DNA of 64,000 nt from Symbiotaphrina buchneri. Lineage: Eukaryota; Ascomycota; Symbiotaphrinales; Symbiotaphrinaceae. The DNA is taken from NCBI GenBank assembly GCA_001599915.1, contig BCIG01000009.1, positions 726,668 to 790,667 on the forward strand, in the 5' to 3' direction. A program made the position numbers and the translations under genes. The notes beneath the pieces were generated by a model. The model was not told where the DNA came from. It was given only the letters and a program-made list of their open reading frames with translations, and did no database searches. Of this stretch, positions 22,740-33,913 are shown piece by piece. Within the stretch, counting starts at the first letter, position 1. Every line of letters begins with the position of its first letter.

Positions 22740-24685
22740 TCATGCGGTAACCTCTTTGTCCTCCACATGGCTAGCCTTCGATCCTTTCCCTCCCAAATCT
22801 TCCAGATTGTGCTGGAACTCGGCCGTAGCAATGCTTGCATTACCTAGACGACCCGTATCGAAGATGACAGAGACCTCCTCGATGGTGAGACGCCGGGTCT
22901 CTGGGAAGAAGAAGATGATCAAGACCAGATAGATACAGATAAGCACGATGTAGATGATGTAGCTGCAGCTGTCAGCACTTTGCTCAAATTCATAGAAAAT
23001 CGAGAGGACGTACTATTTCCACGCCAGATGCGCGAGCGCAACCGGATTGACCCACTGATTGAACGCCTGCGCTACGCTTTGCACACTCAGTAGAATACTC
23101 AATCCCTTCAGCCGCATGTGGTACGGTAGGATCTCTGCTCCGTAAGAGAACGGCAAAGGTGTCCATCCAATATCGTAGAAACCGTAACAGATGAACATCC
23201 ACGGCACCGTGGCGATCCCCACCGCATGGTTCTTAGTTTGGGCAAAAGAACCCGAAAGTCCCGTCATGACGATGTACGAGATCAGCATGCCAAGAGTCGA
23301 CACAAGCCAGAGCTTCCTTCGACCAGCACGCTCAGCGTTGACGCTGCCGGCGTACGCCAGAAATAGGTTCCACACAGCCAAACCGCCATTGATGCCAGAG
23401 ATCTCCGTCGGGTCCGTGATGCCCACTAGCTTGAGCACCGGTGACAGGTAGTAGCTGATGATGCCGTTGCCGATCCAGTTGGTGCCGGTGGCCATGGTGA
23501 TGAGCACAAGCAGCCGGCGACGGTTGCCGGGTGTTTTGAAGAAGTCGGCGAATTTGGTCTTCTTGTTCTCTTCTTCGAGCTCAATCACGTAGCAGATCTC
23601 TTCGTATTCGTACTCGACCAGTTCATCTTCGAGATCTCCATTGGCGTGGTACTTCGCGAGAATGGACATGGCCCGCTCTTTCTTATTGTGATGTATAAGC
23701 CACTAAGGGACGGTTGGTTAACTGACTGGTGCAAAGGCTAATGACGACTAAACTTACTCGAGGGCTTTCGGGGATAAAGAAAAGGAAGACAAGCACGACG
23801 CTTGGAGCCATGATCTGGAAGAGACATGGGGCGCGCCACGACCAGTCCGTCGTACCCCATTTGAGGGACCCGACTACAGCGGTAAGCATATGATCAACAG
23901 AAGGAACAGGGGATGGAGCACGTACAGCAGAACCATGCTGCTACTGTAGATCCCACATAGTAGTTGCAGTAGAAGGAGCTAGCCAAGATCGGTCGAAGTC
24001 TCGGATGCGCAATTTCATGGAGCAATGCAACAGCAGTGATCTTGCCGAACGGACCCGCTCCACTACGGAAGACTCTTAGCTGACAGTTTCTATAGAAATG
24101 TATAGCGGACATACCCAATTAAGACACGACCAGCAATGAACATTCCCACGTTCTGCGCGAAGGCATTGATGAAAGCGCCTATGATCAAAATGACGGAGCC
24201 CACGGCAAGAGAAGCTTTTCGACCCCATTTGTCATTGATCATGGAGCTAAGATATGGTGTCCTGCAAGACATTAGCCAGAAGCAATCTGGGGTTTTTGGG
24301 GAATGGTTTACTGACACGATAGCTGGCAAGAATAGACTGGCTGATATCAGGCCAAGGAAACTGCTCTACAAGGGGAAACAGTCAACATCACCATTCCGCT
24401 CCTCGAGTCTTCGCAAAGACTTACACTTGGATTGTTGAAATAGTCTTTCCACTGTGGCATCGCTTGAAGACCATTCAGGAGCGAGGCATCGTAGCCCAGA
24501 TAGAAGACACAGAAGTACAGGCCGACGCAATGCAGGACGTTGACCCGTAGACAGGAGTCCTTCCACCAACTTTCATTCGTATTGTCTGGTTGCAGGGTCA
24601 GTGGCTGTCAGACTGAGACCTGGATGCCTTGTGTCTTACTCCGCAGACGAGCAAAGCTCATCTTGTTACTTGTTTCGCCCCCCAT
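22740..24685 (-). CDS. MFS sugar transporter, hexose/lactose permease type
   Basis: Starts at ATG 24685 (MGGETSNKMSFARLR), then after an intron NESWWKDSCLRVNVLHC and the first helix YFCVFYLGYDASLLNGLQ. Landmarks are NDKWGRKASL (loop 2-3), GRVLIG, PESPR before a charged central loop (VEYEYEEICYVIELEEENKK), ERAGRRKLWL and PETRRLTIEEV near the C-terminus. Seven or so introns, for example near 22965-23010, 23690-23760, 23890-23935, 24075-24115 and 24260-24310. This is the fungal sugar-porter branch often called lactose permease; substrates include disaccharides and monosaccharides. It is divergent from the TfdA-like gene, and their shared promoter carries an element also found before the aldolase and dehydratase. 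That suggests it imports the sugar those enzymes degrade. Confidence 0.88.
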
Positions 24686-25437
24686 GGTGAGCGGTAGATC
24701 CTGACTGACGGGGATGTCGATCAAAGGCGGACAAGGACTTGGCAGCGATGCGTGTGGTTACCCCGGATCCGATCCCCGCGATCATACGACCGGAGGAGGT
24801 GTATTTATCGATGCATGGGGGATGGCAGTTGTCGAGAGCTCGGAATCACTCGGCCGTCTTCGGAATGGCGGTTCTAGTAAAAGTACAAGGAAAACCTCCA
24901 CAACGCAACCCCACATGCCAAGAACCCCGGATCGCTTGGGGATTAGGGCCCCTTGGCTGCTAGGGCTTGCATGGGGCTGTTTAAAGGAATGATTGAAATG
25001 GAACAATGGTCATTGGCTGATTGCTCTCCCCGGGATCCGGCTAAGGTCTCCTACATTCGGGTCCGTTACCAAGCTGTTGGGTTTGGAGAAGAATCTCGGA
25101 ATAAGTGCGGAAATTCGGAATTTCCTTCGGAACCATCCAGGAAGTCTTGTCAGGGTGGCTTAATTCGCTGCTAGTCGCAATCCTCGATATAATTCCGAAT
25201 TGTAAGCTCTTCGGGCGTTCAGGCGCAAGCAGCGTCCTCGGAAGGCCAAAATTCCGACCCGGATCTTCCTGGTTAGCATGGGCATCTTTTGATGAAGGGT
25301 TATTGGGGAACCACCGCGGGGATCCGTCGAGGCCGTCATCCCGAGGGCTGTCTTATTTATTAAGGCAAACGTTGCATAGCCAAACAATCAAGTCATTGGG
25401 ACCTACGATTTACAACTTGAATATCGATCAAGCCATA
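24686..25437. promoter_or_regulatory. Divergent promoter of sugar transporter and TfdA-like gene, rich in CGGAA sites
   Basis: A 752-bp shared upstream region. Between about 25095 and 25250 it holds at least five CGGAA/TTCCG half sites, mostly followed by AT-rich bases (CGGAATAAG, CGGAAATTC, CGGAATTTC, AATTCCGAATT, AAATTCCGACC). Zn2Cys6 factors bind CGG half sites. Confidence 0.6.
25096..25114 (-). promoter_or_regulatory. 19-bp element shared with the aldolase/dehydratase promoter
   Basis: Read on the minus strand: ATTTCCGCACTTATTCCGA. The plus strand at 30767-30785 reads ATTTCCGCACAAATTCCGA. Seventeen of 19 positions match and the CCG spacing is the same. It lies 324 bp before the TfdA-like start and 411 bp before the transporter start. 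Confidence 0.6.
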
Positions 25438-26493
25438 ATGTCCACGACTACGACTTCCACTGCCACTGCTCCACAGCGGCTGATCGCTGTGAAGCCCACA
25501 CCAACATGGAAGCCGCTGAAGATCGAAGGCACCATCCCGGCACCCTTCAAAACGCCGCGGTTCAATCTCGAAGTAATTCCTCTGCACCCAACGTTCGCTT
25601 GTGAGCTGCGCGGGGTCGACTGGAGCAAGCCCATCTCTCCCGAACTCTACGCGGAGATACGTACCATCGTCGACAAATACGGCGTGGTGGTATGCCGCAA
25701 GACGGGCCTCACGGACGAAGCACACATTGAATTCTCCCGCTACTTCGGCGAGCTGGACGATGTGCGCCCGTACCAGCAAGCCGGCCGCAAACACCGCCTT
25801 GCGTACCCGGAGCTGTTTGATGCGGGCAACATCGATCCCGATACCGGAGACGTCGCGCCCTTGACCGCGGCTCAGGTTATTGGGAATAAGGCCAATGAGC
25901 AATTCCATGTCGATTCTTCCTTTAATGCAAGACGCGCCGGCCACTCGCTGCTTCTCGCCCATGTCCTACCTCCAAAGGAACTGGGTGGGGCGACCGAGTT
26001 TGCGGATAGTCGCACCGCCTATGAAGATCTCCCCGAGGAGACGAAGAAGAGGATTGACGGCTTGGTTGCCAACCACTCGCTGTTCCATTCGCGGAAGACG
26101 GCCGTGCCGGAGTACTTCAAAGACATGGACCCCAGCAAGAAAGAGCTATCGAAGCACAAGCTGGTGCAGAAACACGAGCCCAGTGGGAGAATGAACCTGT
26201 ATATTGCCAGCTATGTGCATCATCTGGATGGTATCAGTAAAGAGGAGAGCGATGAGTTGATTACACAGCTCATGGCACATGTACAAAAGCCAAAGTATAG
26301 GTACACGGTCGAGTGGGAAGACGCGGGCGATATGATCATCTGGGATAATACGTCCGTCATGCATAGAGCGACGGGTGGTGCATATGAGGGCAAGTACAGG
26401 AGGGACATGAGGAGGACAACCGTAAAGGATATGAGTAGTACAAAGTTTGGATTGAACGGAGAGGGTGCTGACTGGAGGGTTGGGCTGCCTTGA
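25438..26493 (+). CDS. TfdA-like Fe(II)/2-oxoglutarate dioxygenase
   Basis: Intronless, 351 residues from ATG 25438; the open frame extends upstream but that part is promoter-like. The protein is of the TfdA (2,4-D dioxygenase)/XanA branch of the TauD superfamily. It shows LRGVDWSKPIS near the N-terminus, HVDSSFNARRAGHSLL with the HxD metal pair, GGATEFADSRTAYEDLP, IIWDNTSVMHRATGG with the distal His, and RRDMRRTTV with the 2-oxoglutarate-binding Arg. All catalytic residues appear intact. Known relatives act on aryloxyacetates, xanthine or sulfonates; the substrate here is unknown. Its promoter is shared with the sugar transporter and has the element described at 25096-25114, so it is probably co-regulated with the sugar-acid enzymes. 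Confidence 0.9.
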   Translation: MSTTTTSTATAPQRLIAVKPTPTWKPLKIEGTIPAPFKTPRFNLEVIPLHPTFACELRGVDWSKPISPELYAEIRTIVDKYGVVVCRKTGLTDEAHIEFSRYFGELDDVRPYQQAGRKHRLAYPELFDAGNIDPDTGDVAPLTAAQVIGNKANEQFHVDSSFNARRAGHSLLLAHVLPPKELGGATEFADSRTAYEDLPEETKKRIDGLVANHSLFHSRKTAVPEYFKDMDPSKKELSKHKLVQKHEPSGRMNLYIASYVHHLDGISKEESDELITQLMAHVQKPKYRYTVEWEDAGDMIIWDNTSVMHRATGGAYEGKYRRDMRRTTVKDMSSTKFGLNGEGADWRVGLP

Positions 26494-26573
26494 GTATGGT
26501 AGAGACTTAAGACATCTTTGGAACATAACTGGATCGCTGCAAATATATTCTTGATCTAACATCAAGATGCCCT

Positions 26574-29014
26574 TTATATCCATGGTACACCGTGCCCCGA
26601 GCTTCCCATAGCCGCTTGACCATCCCCATCCCACCACTCCAGCGCTGTTGCTGCGTCGTAAGAAAAGATACCCTGTTCTGTCGTACCCACGCCATCGTCA
26701 CTAATATGTTCATCTGGGAGTCCAAACCCGGCTCCCATCCACTCCATATCGCCATAGCCAAAGAGGTTATCAATATTCGCCGGCACAGCGTTCATGATTT
26801 CTTCCAACCCTGGGCCTCCTGTCTCGCCTTCGACACCATTCTCTTGCTGCTGCAACACGGTTGTCACAACTTGCACGATTTCACGCAACTCGCCGACCGT
26901 CTGTCGTGCTGCAGGCAAGTACAAGGCGAGGTCTTGCAGCATCCCGACGCCGAGGTGGAACGTCTCCGCATAACCACTATGCAGGTGTTGTAGCCCGATT
27001 GGACCGAGAGGCCGGCACAACAAGGTCGCCAGTATGAGAATGGCGCCTCCAAGAGAGGTTACCATGTGAAAGCGGAAGGAGCTCGGGGCGGTGATCTCGT
27101 AAGAGTGCTCTTTGATTTGGTGGATTATTTCAGTGGCGAGCGAGCCGCATAACGCACCGGTACTCTGATCATACGTCAGGGACACCATCATGCGTCGCGG
27201 AAGCAGTAGGCGAAGGTGGGATATGCGCTATCAGTTGCTATCAGTCTTTGAAAGCTGTTCGATGGAAAACTGAAAGTGCCTACCGTTCGAACCAGGAGCT
27301 GCTGACGTGCATGTCTTCGTGATGGCGGCTCATTTGTAGGTAGAAGAGGCATGGTTGGAAGGACTGTATCTGCCCAGTGTTTGATGCGCGCATCAAGAAC
27401 AACAATCTTTTCGTCAATGTTGGTTCCGTTCTTTGAAGCACCCGCGGAGAACACTTCATCCCAGACCTCGCCTGCATGTTTCGCGAATGTCACCATGCAG
27501 GAGAGGAAGATGTTGTTAGAGTGGTCGAGGTCGATAGGAGGAAGGGGCTTGTCTGGACTGAGAGCCTAAATGAAGAATTGTAAGCTGACCATACCACCTT
27601 TGAACTGACCCAGACGTCTTACCTTGTCATTTATCCAAGCAGGTTCATCAACATCAATGTCCAAATTACGCATCCCATAAGGTCTTCCACAGCTCAAGGA
27701 TATGCGTCTATCGACAAAGTACACAGTCCATAACAGCCGCTGACGCATGTGAGCCGAGTATTCGCTGCAACCTGGTCCCCATCTGGATTGCTGATGCAAA
27801 CCAAACTGGAAGCACAGGCGGCAGGCGAGCCCAACAACGTTGTATGCTGCATTTGGCTTGTTGGCATGCATCAGATAGAAGGACTAATCATTAGTATCTG
27901 GATAGGGTCGCATAATTGTATAAGCCATACCTCGAAGACCAGAAATTGAATCAGGCTAAGATCTCCTCGTCCGCTCACTTTCCTCTTCCCAACCAGATCG
28001 TTTGCAGCCAGGAACCATTGCCACCCCGGAAGCTTTGACTTTTCGCCTGCAGGAGTAACATCCACCAGCATATCCGCACAAGCAAAGATGATATAATTCA
28101 AGGCCAAAAAGTACGTCTCGGCTCGATCCACAGTCCGACCGGCAATTAGTCGTTCCGCCTTGGCCCGGAAATCCACCTCATTGATGCAAGGGTGACACGG
28201 GTTGATGTCATCAAAGAAGAAATCCAAATACTTTGCATACTGAGAAGCGGTTGGAAATGGCAGCGTGCGCAAGCCAATACGAATGGTAGCGGCCTGTTCG
28301 CTCACTGATGATGACGGGCTGGCCAAGGGCATGACGTGCGTATCGGCATTAGATGGAGGCGAAGAATTTTGCACACTCGACTCGACGGGTAATCCCAACT
28401 GCAGCTTAACCGGCGCTAGATTTGCATTGAATGCCTCGAGCGGCGCTTGAAATGCTGTATCGCCTTGAAAGTCCTGAGGGTCTTCCTCTGTAGCTTCTGG
28501 CTCGACGCTTGCTCGTGGACTCCAGCCCGGGCGTAGAAACTCGACGAGTGAATGCATGGTGGACTCGAGCCGTTCCATTCGGACTTCCATCCGCTCTTCC
28601 AGGGATGAAGCATTCGATATTGATGGTCGATTGACTGTCGTGCCGTTGTCGTGCAAGGAACCATTTGCGGAGCGGTAGGGGCTACGAAGTACTCGCGGCG
28701 CAGCCCGCTCGTTGATGAAGAAGCATTCTTGATCGTTAAGAACACATCGCTGACATGGTTCTTCTCCAGAGCACTACTATGGTGTGAGCTTACTGAAGCA
28801 CTTGTGATAGATGGAAGGTAGTTGTCACCTTTAACTTGCGTCTGCGGCAGGGGAGGCTACATGTCTCCGTTAGCCACGGCTCTAGAGTCTACAGGGGCTG
28901 CAGGCAGCAGAACACATACCATGCTTTGGTGGTGTACTTCCCTCGCACTTTTCTCCGTGCATGTAGCGCGGGAGTGGAGTCTTGGACTTGTCCATCCTCG
29001 GGGGTAGACATCAT
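26574..29014 (-). CDS. Zn2Cys6 transcription factor, candidate regulator of the sugar locus
   Basis: ATG 29014 (a second ATG at 29011) opens a basic leader, ALHARRKVRGKYTTKA. The zinc cluster is split by two introns: exon 1 ends in TG, exon 2 supplies CLPCRRRKLK, and exon 3 starts CSGEEPCQRCVLNDQEC. A probable coiled-coil linker follows (LEERMEVRMERLESTMHSLV), then the Fungal_trans domain (DFFFDDINPCHPCINEVDF, AYNVVGLACRLCFQFGLHQ, RQRLLWTVYFVDRRISLSCG) and an acidic C-terminus ending SGHGVPWI. Introns also near 27930-27875, 27620-27570 and 27285-27200. It lies between the TfdA-like gene and the aldolase. It is the natural candidate to bind the repeated CGG-type sites in their promoters; this is inferred from position only. 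Confidence 0.88.
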
Positions 29015-29295
29015 CGTTCGTTGTGTTGTATTTCGATTGCGACGATGGTGCGAAGAAGATGCGGGGATGTGCAGGGGAGGGGGGTGCGGGCGCAGGCTAG
29101 ACCCCCCATCGCGCTAGGGTCCATGCCCAGGCAAGACCGGATGACCAATCATATCAATCATTTCTGCACACCCAATTTACCCCAGAACATTATTGAAAAT
29201 CTGATATATTCCTAGGCGGAAATCATCCTGCAAGATATCATACTTTATATTTCACTTAGAGATCGGATGGAGCACCATAACTAATTTGATCGGTT

Positions 29296-30629
29296 CTACA
29301 GACTATTTTCATACTTGTAGATCTTCTCCAGCCCAGTTGTCAATTCCTTGACGACATCTTCGTCTACCTCGGGTAATGGTTTCCTAAACGCTCCTCCTAA
29401 CCTGACACCGTTCATACTCGGGCTGACATGAATATCCATGGCTGTCTTGATGCCCAAGAAACCCTACACAGGTAAGATACTAGGCTTTGCTACGGCGGGA
29501 AAAAGCGTACCACTCTGTTGATGACAGAATCAGCTTCTGTCACGAGATCTTGAAGCTCCTGAGCTTCTTTTAACCTGTGTAGATGATTGTGTCAGCAAAT
29601 TATTACACGAGGGGCGAGTGACGCTTACAAGTTTGCATCGCCAGTAGCAAGTGCCTCTTGTCCGGTCTTGAAGAGTTTGACGCACGTTTTCGGGTAAAGA
29701 TTTGCGCTGACCGTCTGCTCAGTCGATTGGACACATGGATGTGAGGCATACTTACGGGCCACCAATGCATCCGTGTTGCCTCGCCACAAGTACCGGGAGC
29801 ATATAATCCGTGGAGCCAGGCAGGACCAGGAATGGCAAGGGGTGTCTAGCCCTGTACTCCTTTGAATTGACATGTAATGCGACCCGATGTCCTTTCTGGA
29901 TATTGTAGCAGGTCAACTTTACTCCAGCGATGTTCTGGTGCTCCCTTTATCAAGCATCAGCTATGATCAACTCGGAAAAATGTTGGGCGCTGTACGATAT
30001 ATCCATTAAGAAGTCTGCATCGAGATCAATGCCACCTGCGGCGAAGGGTATCTAATGGAATGTTAGCCCCATACCACCCCTAGGTCGTTAAGGACTTGCA
30101 TTGTACAGCAGAACTGGGATCGGGCTTGCATCTGCTACAGAGACGAAGAAGTCCTTCAGCGCAGCCTTGTTCTTTCCAATTACAAACGCATAATACCCCG
30201 GTGCAACCAATATACTGGCTCCAGTCAGCACATATTCCCCTCCTTGGTATAAGTAGGTAGGGAGAGATTGGGACAGCTTGAGACCTACGCAGCATCTGCT
30301 CCACCTTGCGCCGCAACCTTCGCCAATTGAATACTCTCCCTCACGCTTCCGCCCCCGATACCAGAGATAACAGGCACTTTTCCATCAAGACCCTCTGCCT
30401 CGAGCACTTCTTTTGCGGTTTGAACCAGTAGTTTCCGCTCCTCGCGAGAGAGGAGTCCTGCCTCGCCGAGGGTGCCGCTGAGGACGAGTCCAACGCCTGC
30501 ATGTGCGAGACGAGTAACGTTTACACGGAAAGCCGCGAGGTCGATGGACTCGTCGGCAGCGGTGAACGGAGTTAGGACCGGGGCGTAGACGCCCGGACGG
30601 AGGATCGAGGTGTTCGAGAGGGAGCCCAT
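29296..30629 (-). CDS. DHDPS-family 2-keto-3-deoxy-sugar-acid aldolase
   Basis: Class I (Schiff-base) lyase of the DapA/NAL family, the family of the fungal 2-keto-3-deoxy-L-galactonate aldolase of D-galacturonate breakdown. From ATG 30629 it shows GVYAPVLTPFT, the pyruvate-binding loop SGTLGEAGLLSREER, the catalytic Tyr in VLLYNIPFAAGG and the Schiff-base Lys in IAGVKLTCYNIQK, then GCIGGPANLYPKTCVKLF. It ends LEKIYKYENSL. Six introns keep the frame. One, after VLLYN, appears to use a GC donor (GCAAGT at about 30102). It would split a 2-keto-3-deoxy acid into pyruvate and an aldehyde (lactaldehyde if the acid is L-fuconate-derived, glyceraldehyde if L-galactonate-derived). The divergent dehydratase would make its substrate. 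Confidence 0.87.
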
Positions 30630-30974
30630 TGTTAGTACCACCGATGCAAGGCAGCACCTTCCAGAGCCACAGACGTTGTCAATCTTTACAGATGTTCTCC
30701 AACCTTTTGCATATGCGCGCTTTCCCTTTTCGGCTGGATCTGGGCCGGAAAGCGAAGCGGGCCTGCATTTCCGCACAAATTCCGAAATTCCGAGCAGAGC
30801 ACCGACCAATCAAAGCACGACTCTAGTGGCAGCAACTCTTTGGGAAGCTCAGCTCCAGTTACTTCAGTTGCTTCACATGCTCAGGGTCTTTATTGCGAAA
30901 ACTCATTGAGAAAGCTAACTGCCAAAATTCTCAGCACCCGAATTGTCACCTTCAGCACACACAGCTACAACACC
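30630..30974. promoter_or_regulatory. Divergent promoter of aldolase and sugar-acid dehydratase
   Basis: A 345-bp bidirectional promoter. It holds a run of TTCCG half sites with AT-rich spacers at 30768-30791 and a CCAAT box at 30806-30810, the binding sequence of the fungal HAP complex. Sharing so short a promoter implies the two enzymes are expressed together. Confidence 0.65.
30767..30785 (+). promoter_or_regulatory. 19-bp element shared with the transporter/TfdA promoter
   Basis: ATTTCCGCACAAATTCCGA, followed at once by a further AATTCCG copy up to 30791. It differs at two adjacent spacer positions from the element at 25096-25114 on the other strand. It lies 138 bp from the aldolase start and 190 bp from the dehydratase start. 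Confidence 0.6.
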
Positions 30975-32588
30975 ATGGCACCAAAGGAAATAACAATTAC
31001 CGGCTTCACGGTTCCAGACCTGCGTTGGCCCACATCCCTCGACAACATTGGCACCGACCCGATGAACCTCGCTGGTGAGAATAGTTTCGGCTATCTCCAG
31101 TATCAAACGGATGCAGGGCTCGTCGGCACCGGGTGGTCATTTGCCAACGGCCAAGGAAACGAGTACTGCACCTAATACCGTGCCCCATTACCAAGTCCAC
31201 TGCTAACCCTTGCTCTGCCCCTGTCAGCGTCCTCTGTACGGCAATCCGATCACTGGCGCCTCGCTTCGTGGGCAAGACGCTGTCATCGTTAACGTCCAAC
31301 ATGGGCCTCACGCAGCGCAAGCTCGGCTCTGGCCAGATCCGGTTCATGTCGCCGGAGCGCGGGGTGCTGCAGCTGGCGACTTGCGCGGTGCTTAATGCGG
31401 TATGGGACTTGTGGGCCAAGGCTGAGCGGAAGCCGCTCTGGAGGCTGGTTGCCGATTTTTCGCCCGAGGAGTTTGTGCGGTGCATTGATTTTAGGTACAT
31501 CACTGATGTGGTGACGCCGGAGCAGGCGCTGGAGATGTTGAAGGAGACGGCGAAGAGCAAGGAAGAGCGCCTGCAGGAGGCATTGCGCAACGAAGCCGTG
31601 CCAGCGTATAATACGAGTGCGGGTTGGCTGGGGCATTCAGATGATAAGGTATGTGGCAGCCGGGAATCTTCTCCACCGTGCCGCACCATATTAATATTCT
31701 TGTGAACAGGTGAAACAGTTGCTGCAGGAAGCTACGAAGCAAGGATTCCGACATTTCAAGCTGAAGGCAGGGCTGGGACTGGAGAACGATCGAAAGCGAT
31801 TAGGGTTCGTACGCGAGGTTGTAGGCGAAAACGGGGTCCTCATGGTCGATGTCAACCAGCTTTGGGACGTCGACGAGGCAATCGAGTACATGAAACATCT
31901 CGCAGACCTCAAGCTTTGGTAAGTGTCTCAGTAATCCACGACCTAAACCTCCCTAACACGCCCTCTCAGGTTCATCGAAGAGCCAACCTCTCCAGATGAT
32001 ATTCTGGGCCATGCCAAAATCCGCGCGGCACTGAAACCCTACGGCATAGGGGTTGCTACGGGCGAGCACGTCAACAACAGAGTCATGTTCAAACAGCTTC
32101 TCCAAGCCCAGGCAATTGATGCCGTCCAGCTGGATGCGTGCCGTCTGGCGAGCGTCAATGAGATCCTCAGCGTGTTGCTCATGGCAGCAAAATTCGGCGT
32201 ACCAGTCGTTCCCCATTCTGGGTAAGGCCTCCCTCCGCCACTGTCAGACGTGTGGCGTATCTTGAGCGCGTAAGCTGACATTCCGAACAGAGGCGCAGGT
32301 ATGGTTGAGCTGTGCTCACATATCAGTACAATTGACTACGTTGTGGTGTCCGCCAAGCAGAGCATCCTTGAGTACACGGACCATTTGCACGATGCGTTCG
32401 AGGCGCCAGCGAAGATTACGGCCAAGGGCTTTCATGTCACCCCAGCTGTACCAGGCTATTCGTGCGATGTAAAGGAAGAGGAGTTTGAGAAATTCGAATG
32501 TCCTGATGGCACGTTCTGGAAGTCGGAGAAAGGGCGGCAGATGCTTGCGGATCCTTGGAGAGGTGTCCCAGGGGAGCAGACGTCATGA
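30975..32588 (+). CDS. L-fuconate / L-galactonate dehydratase (enolase superfamily)
   Basis: Exons 30975-31162, 31228-31648, 31710-31918, 31970-32221 and 32291-32588 give 455 residues, normal for the family. Of the mandelate-racemase group of the enolase superfamily, closest by eye to human ENOSF1 (L-fuconate dehydratase) and fungal L-galactonate dehydratase. Visible features are [44 protein letters not shown], the KxK base pair in HFKLKAGL, the metal ligands in [25 protein letters not shown] and GVATGEH, and the His in VVPHSGGAG. It eliminates water from a sugar acid to give a 2-keto-3-deoxy acid. L-fuconate is 6-deoxy-L-galactonate, so both substrates are plausible; the GH95-like neighbour favours fuconate. 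Confidence 0.9.
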
Positions 32589-32682
32589 TGATAGTCTATG
32601 ATTACCGCTATAGAGCACCGAATGCGATATGCAATTCCACCTTGTATATTGTTTTGCTGTACCACCTAGGGCGTGCCTCATC

Positions 32683-33913
32683 TTACAACATGACCATTGC
32701 CGAATTAAGAACGCTCATGACGCTCAGGGTGCCCCAGTCACTGCCATTACCAATCTCCCCGAACCAATTCGCTTCGTAAAGGTTCCCATGCCGCGCATGA
32801 CTCTGAATCTGGTCGAAATTGGCTTTGACAAAGGCTGCAATGGTTGCTTGCAATGTGGAGTTGCTGGAATCGCTGACATATAGGTATAGAAGGTTCCGAA
32901 ACAGAACGTCTGATTCAATAATACTGGTCAGCAACCGATCTCATTCGCGGTCATATATAGAACAGGAGTAGGAAGTGCAGAAAGGTTTTACCTCGAAATC
33001 CTGTCAGGTCACTGTTCGTCGTTATATCATCGGCCTCTTCTACTATGAGGTTTGACCCACTAAATGCAGTCGTGCTTGCACTCGTCGCACTCAGCGTCGT
33101 CTGATTGAGATACGTCGTGTTACCCGTGCTTCGCCAGAGGCTCGTCAAAGCTCCAATGTAGACTCCCGTATTATAGGTAAAATCCCCAGCGGCAGGCCCA
33201 CAATCACTGGGGTCCAGATTATCAACTACCATTATCCCCGTCGTTGTATTAAGCATATTTCTCTGGAGATAGCCAAGAGGTGGAAGCGCAGCAGACAAAT
33301 ACGTCGCGTCTCCAGTAATCTCATACAACAGCGCAGATGTCAGCGAAAAGAGCGATGTCGAGATGGCCGTTATCCCTGAGTCCGGGTTGCGATTCCAATA
33401 CACCGCACCGGCCACGTCACAGCCGGCCCGGATAGTCACGTTGCGCTGCACACCGCCTTTATCTGGAGCAGTGCCAGCGTCAGCGGCTGTCAAGACAGAC
33501 GTATTCGCTATCGTGGTCCACAAGCTGATTGCCGTGTTCAGATATGGCTGGCCTCCATAGTTCTTATATGCCCTTAAGAGCGCCAGTATCCACCACGAGT
33601 TATCGTCGTTATACAAGTCGTTCATCTGCAGGCCGGCCATGAGATCCGGGTTGCTTATGATTGTGGAGAAGTCGAAGTCGAAGATGTCGTTGTATAGGTT
33701 GGCCGCTTGCCAGCTCTGCACGTCTTCCCATTGATAGGTCGTGTTGGAGAAGTAAGGAGCGAGAGCGAAGATGGCGGAGCGCGCGATATCGACGTTGGTC
33801 GCGTTGGAGGCGCTGCTAGATGCGTTGGCCTGTCTTGGATGAAGGAACGGGTACCTAGGGAGGCCGAGCGTCGCGCCCGTGAGACAGAGCGCTATTAGAA
33901 TAGAGCTCAGCAT
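32683..33913 (-). CDS. Secreted GH76-like alpha-1,6-mannanase family protein
   Basis: Exons 33913-32992 and 32939-32683 give 392 residues. A signal peptide (LSSILIALCLTGATLG) leads into a GH76-type sequence: WQAANLYNDIFDFD, then NDLYNDDNSWWILALLRAY, which carries the paired acidic residues expected at the active site (Asp-Asp before Asn-Ser-Trp-Trp). VYWNRNPDSG and FTYNTGVYIGALTSLW also match the family. Many N-glycosylation sequons support secretion. GH76 enzymes cut alpha-1,6-mannan; fungal Dfg5/Dcw1 members act on GPI glycans, but this short secreted form without an evident anchor is more like a degradative enzyme. It is tail-to-tail (94 bp) with the dehydratase. Confidence 0.85.

Noticed and set aside
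25105-25437. Extra N-terminal part of the TfdA-like protein
   Set aside because: The open frame continues upstream of ATG 25438, but that stretch holds the promoter-like CGGAA elements and has no similarity to the family; family proteins start near ATG 25438.
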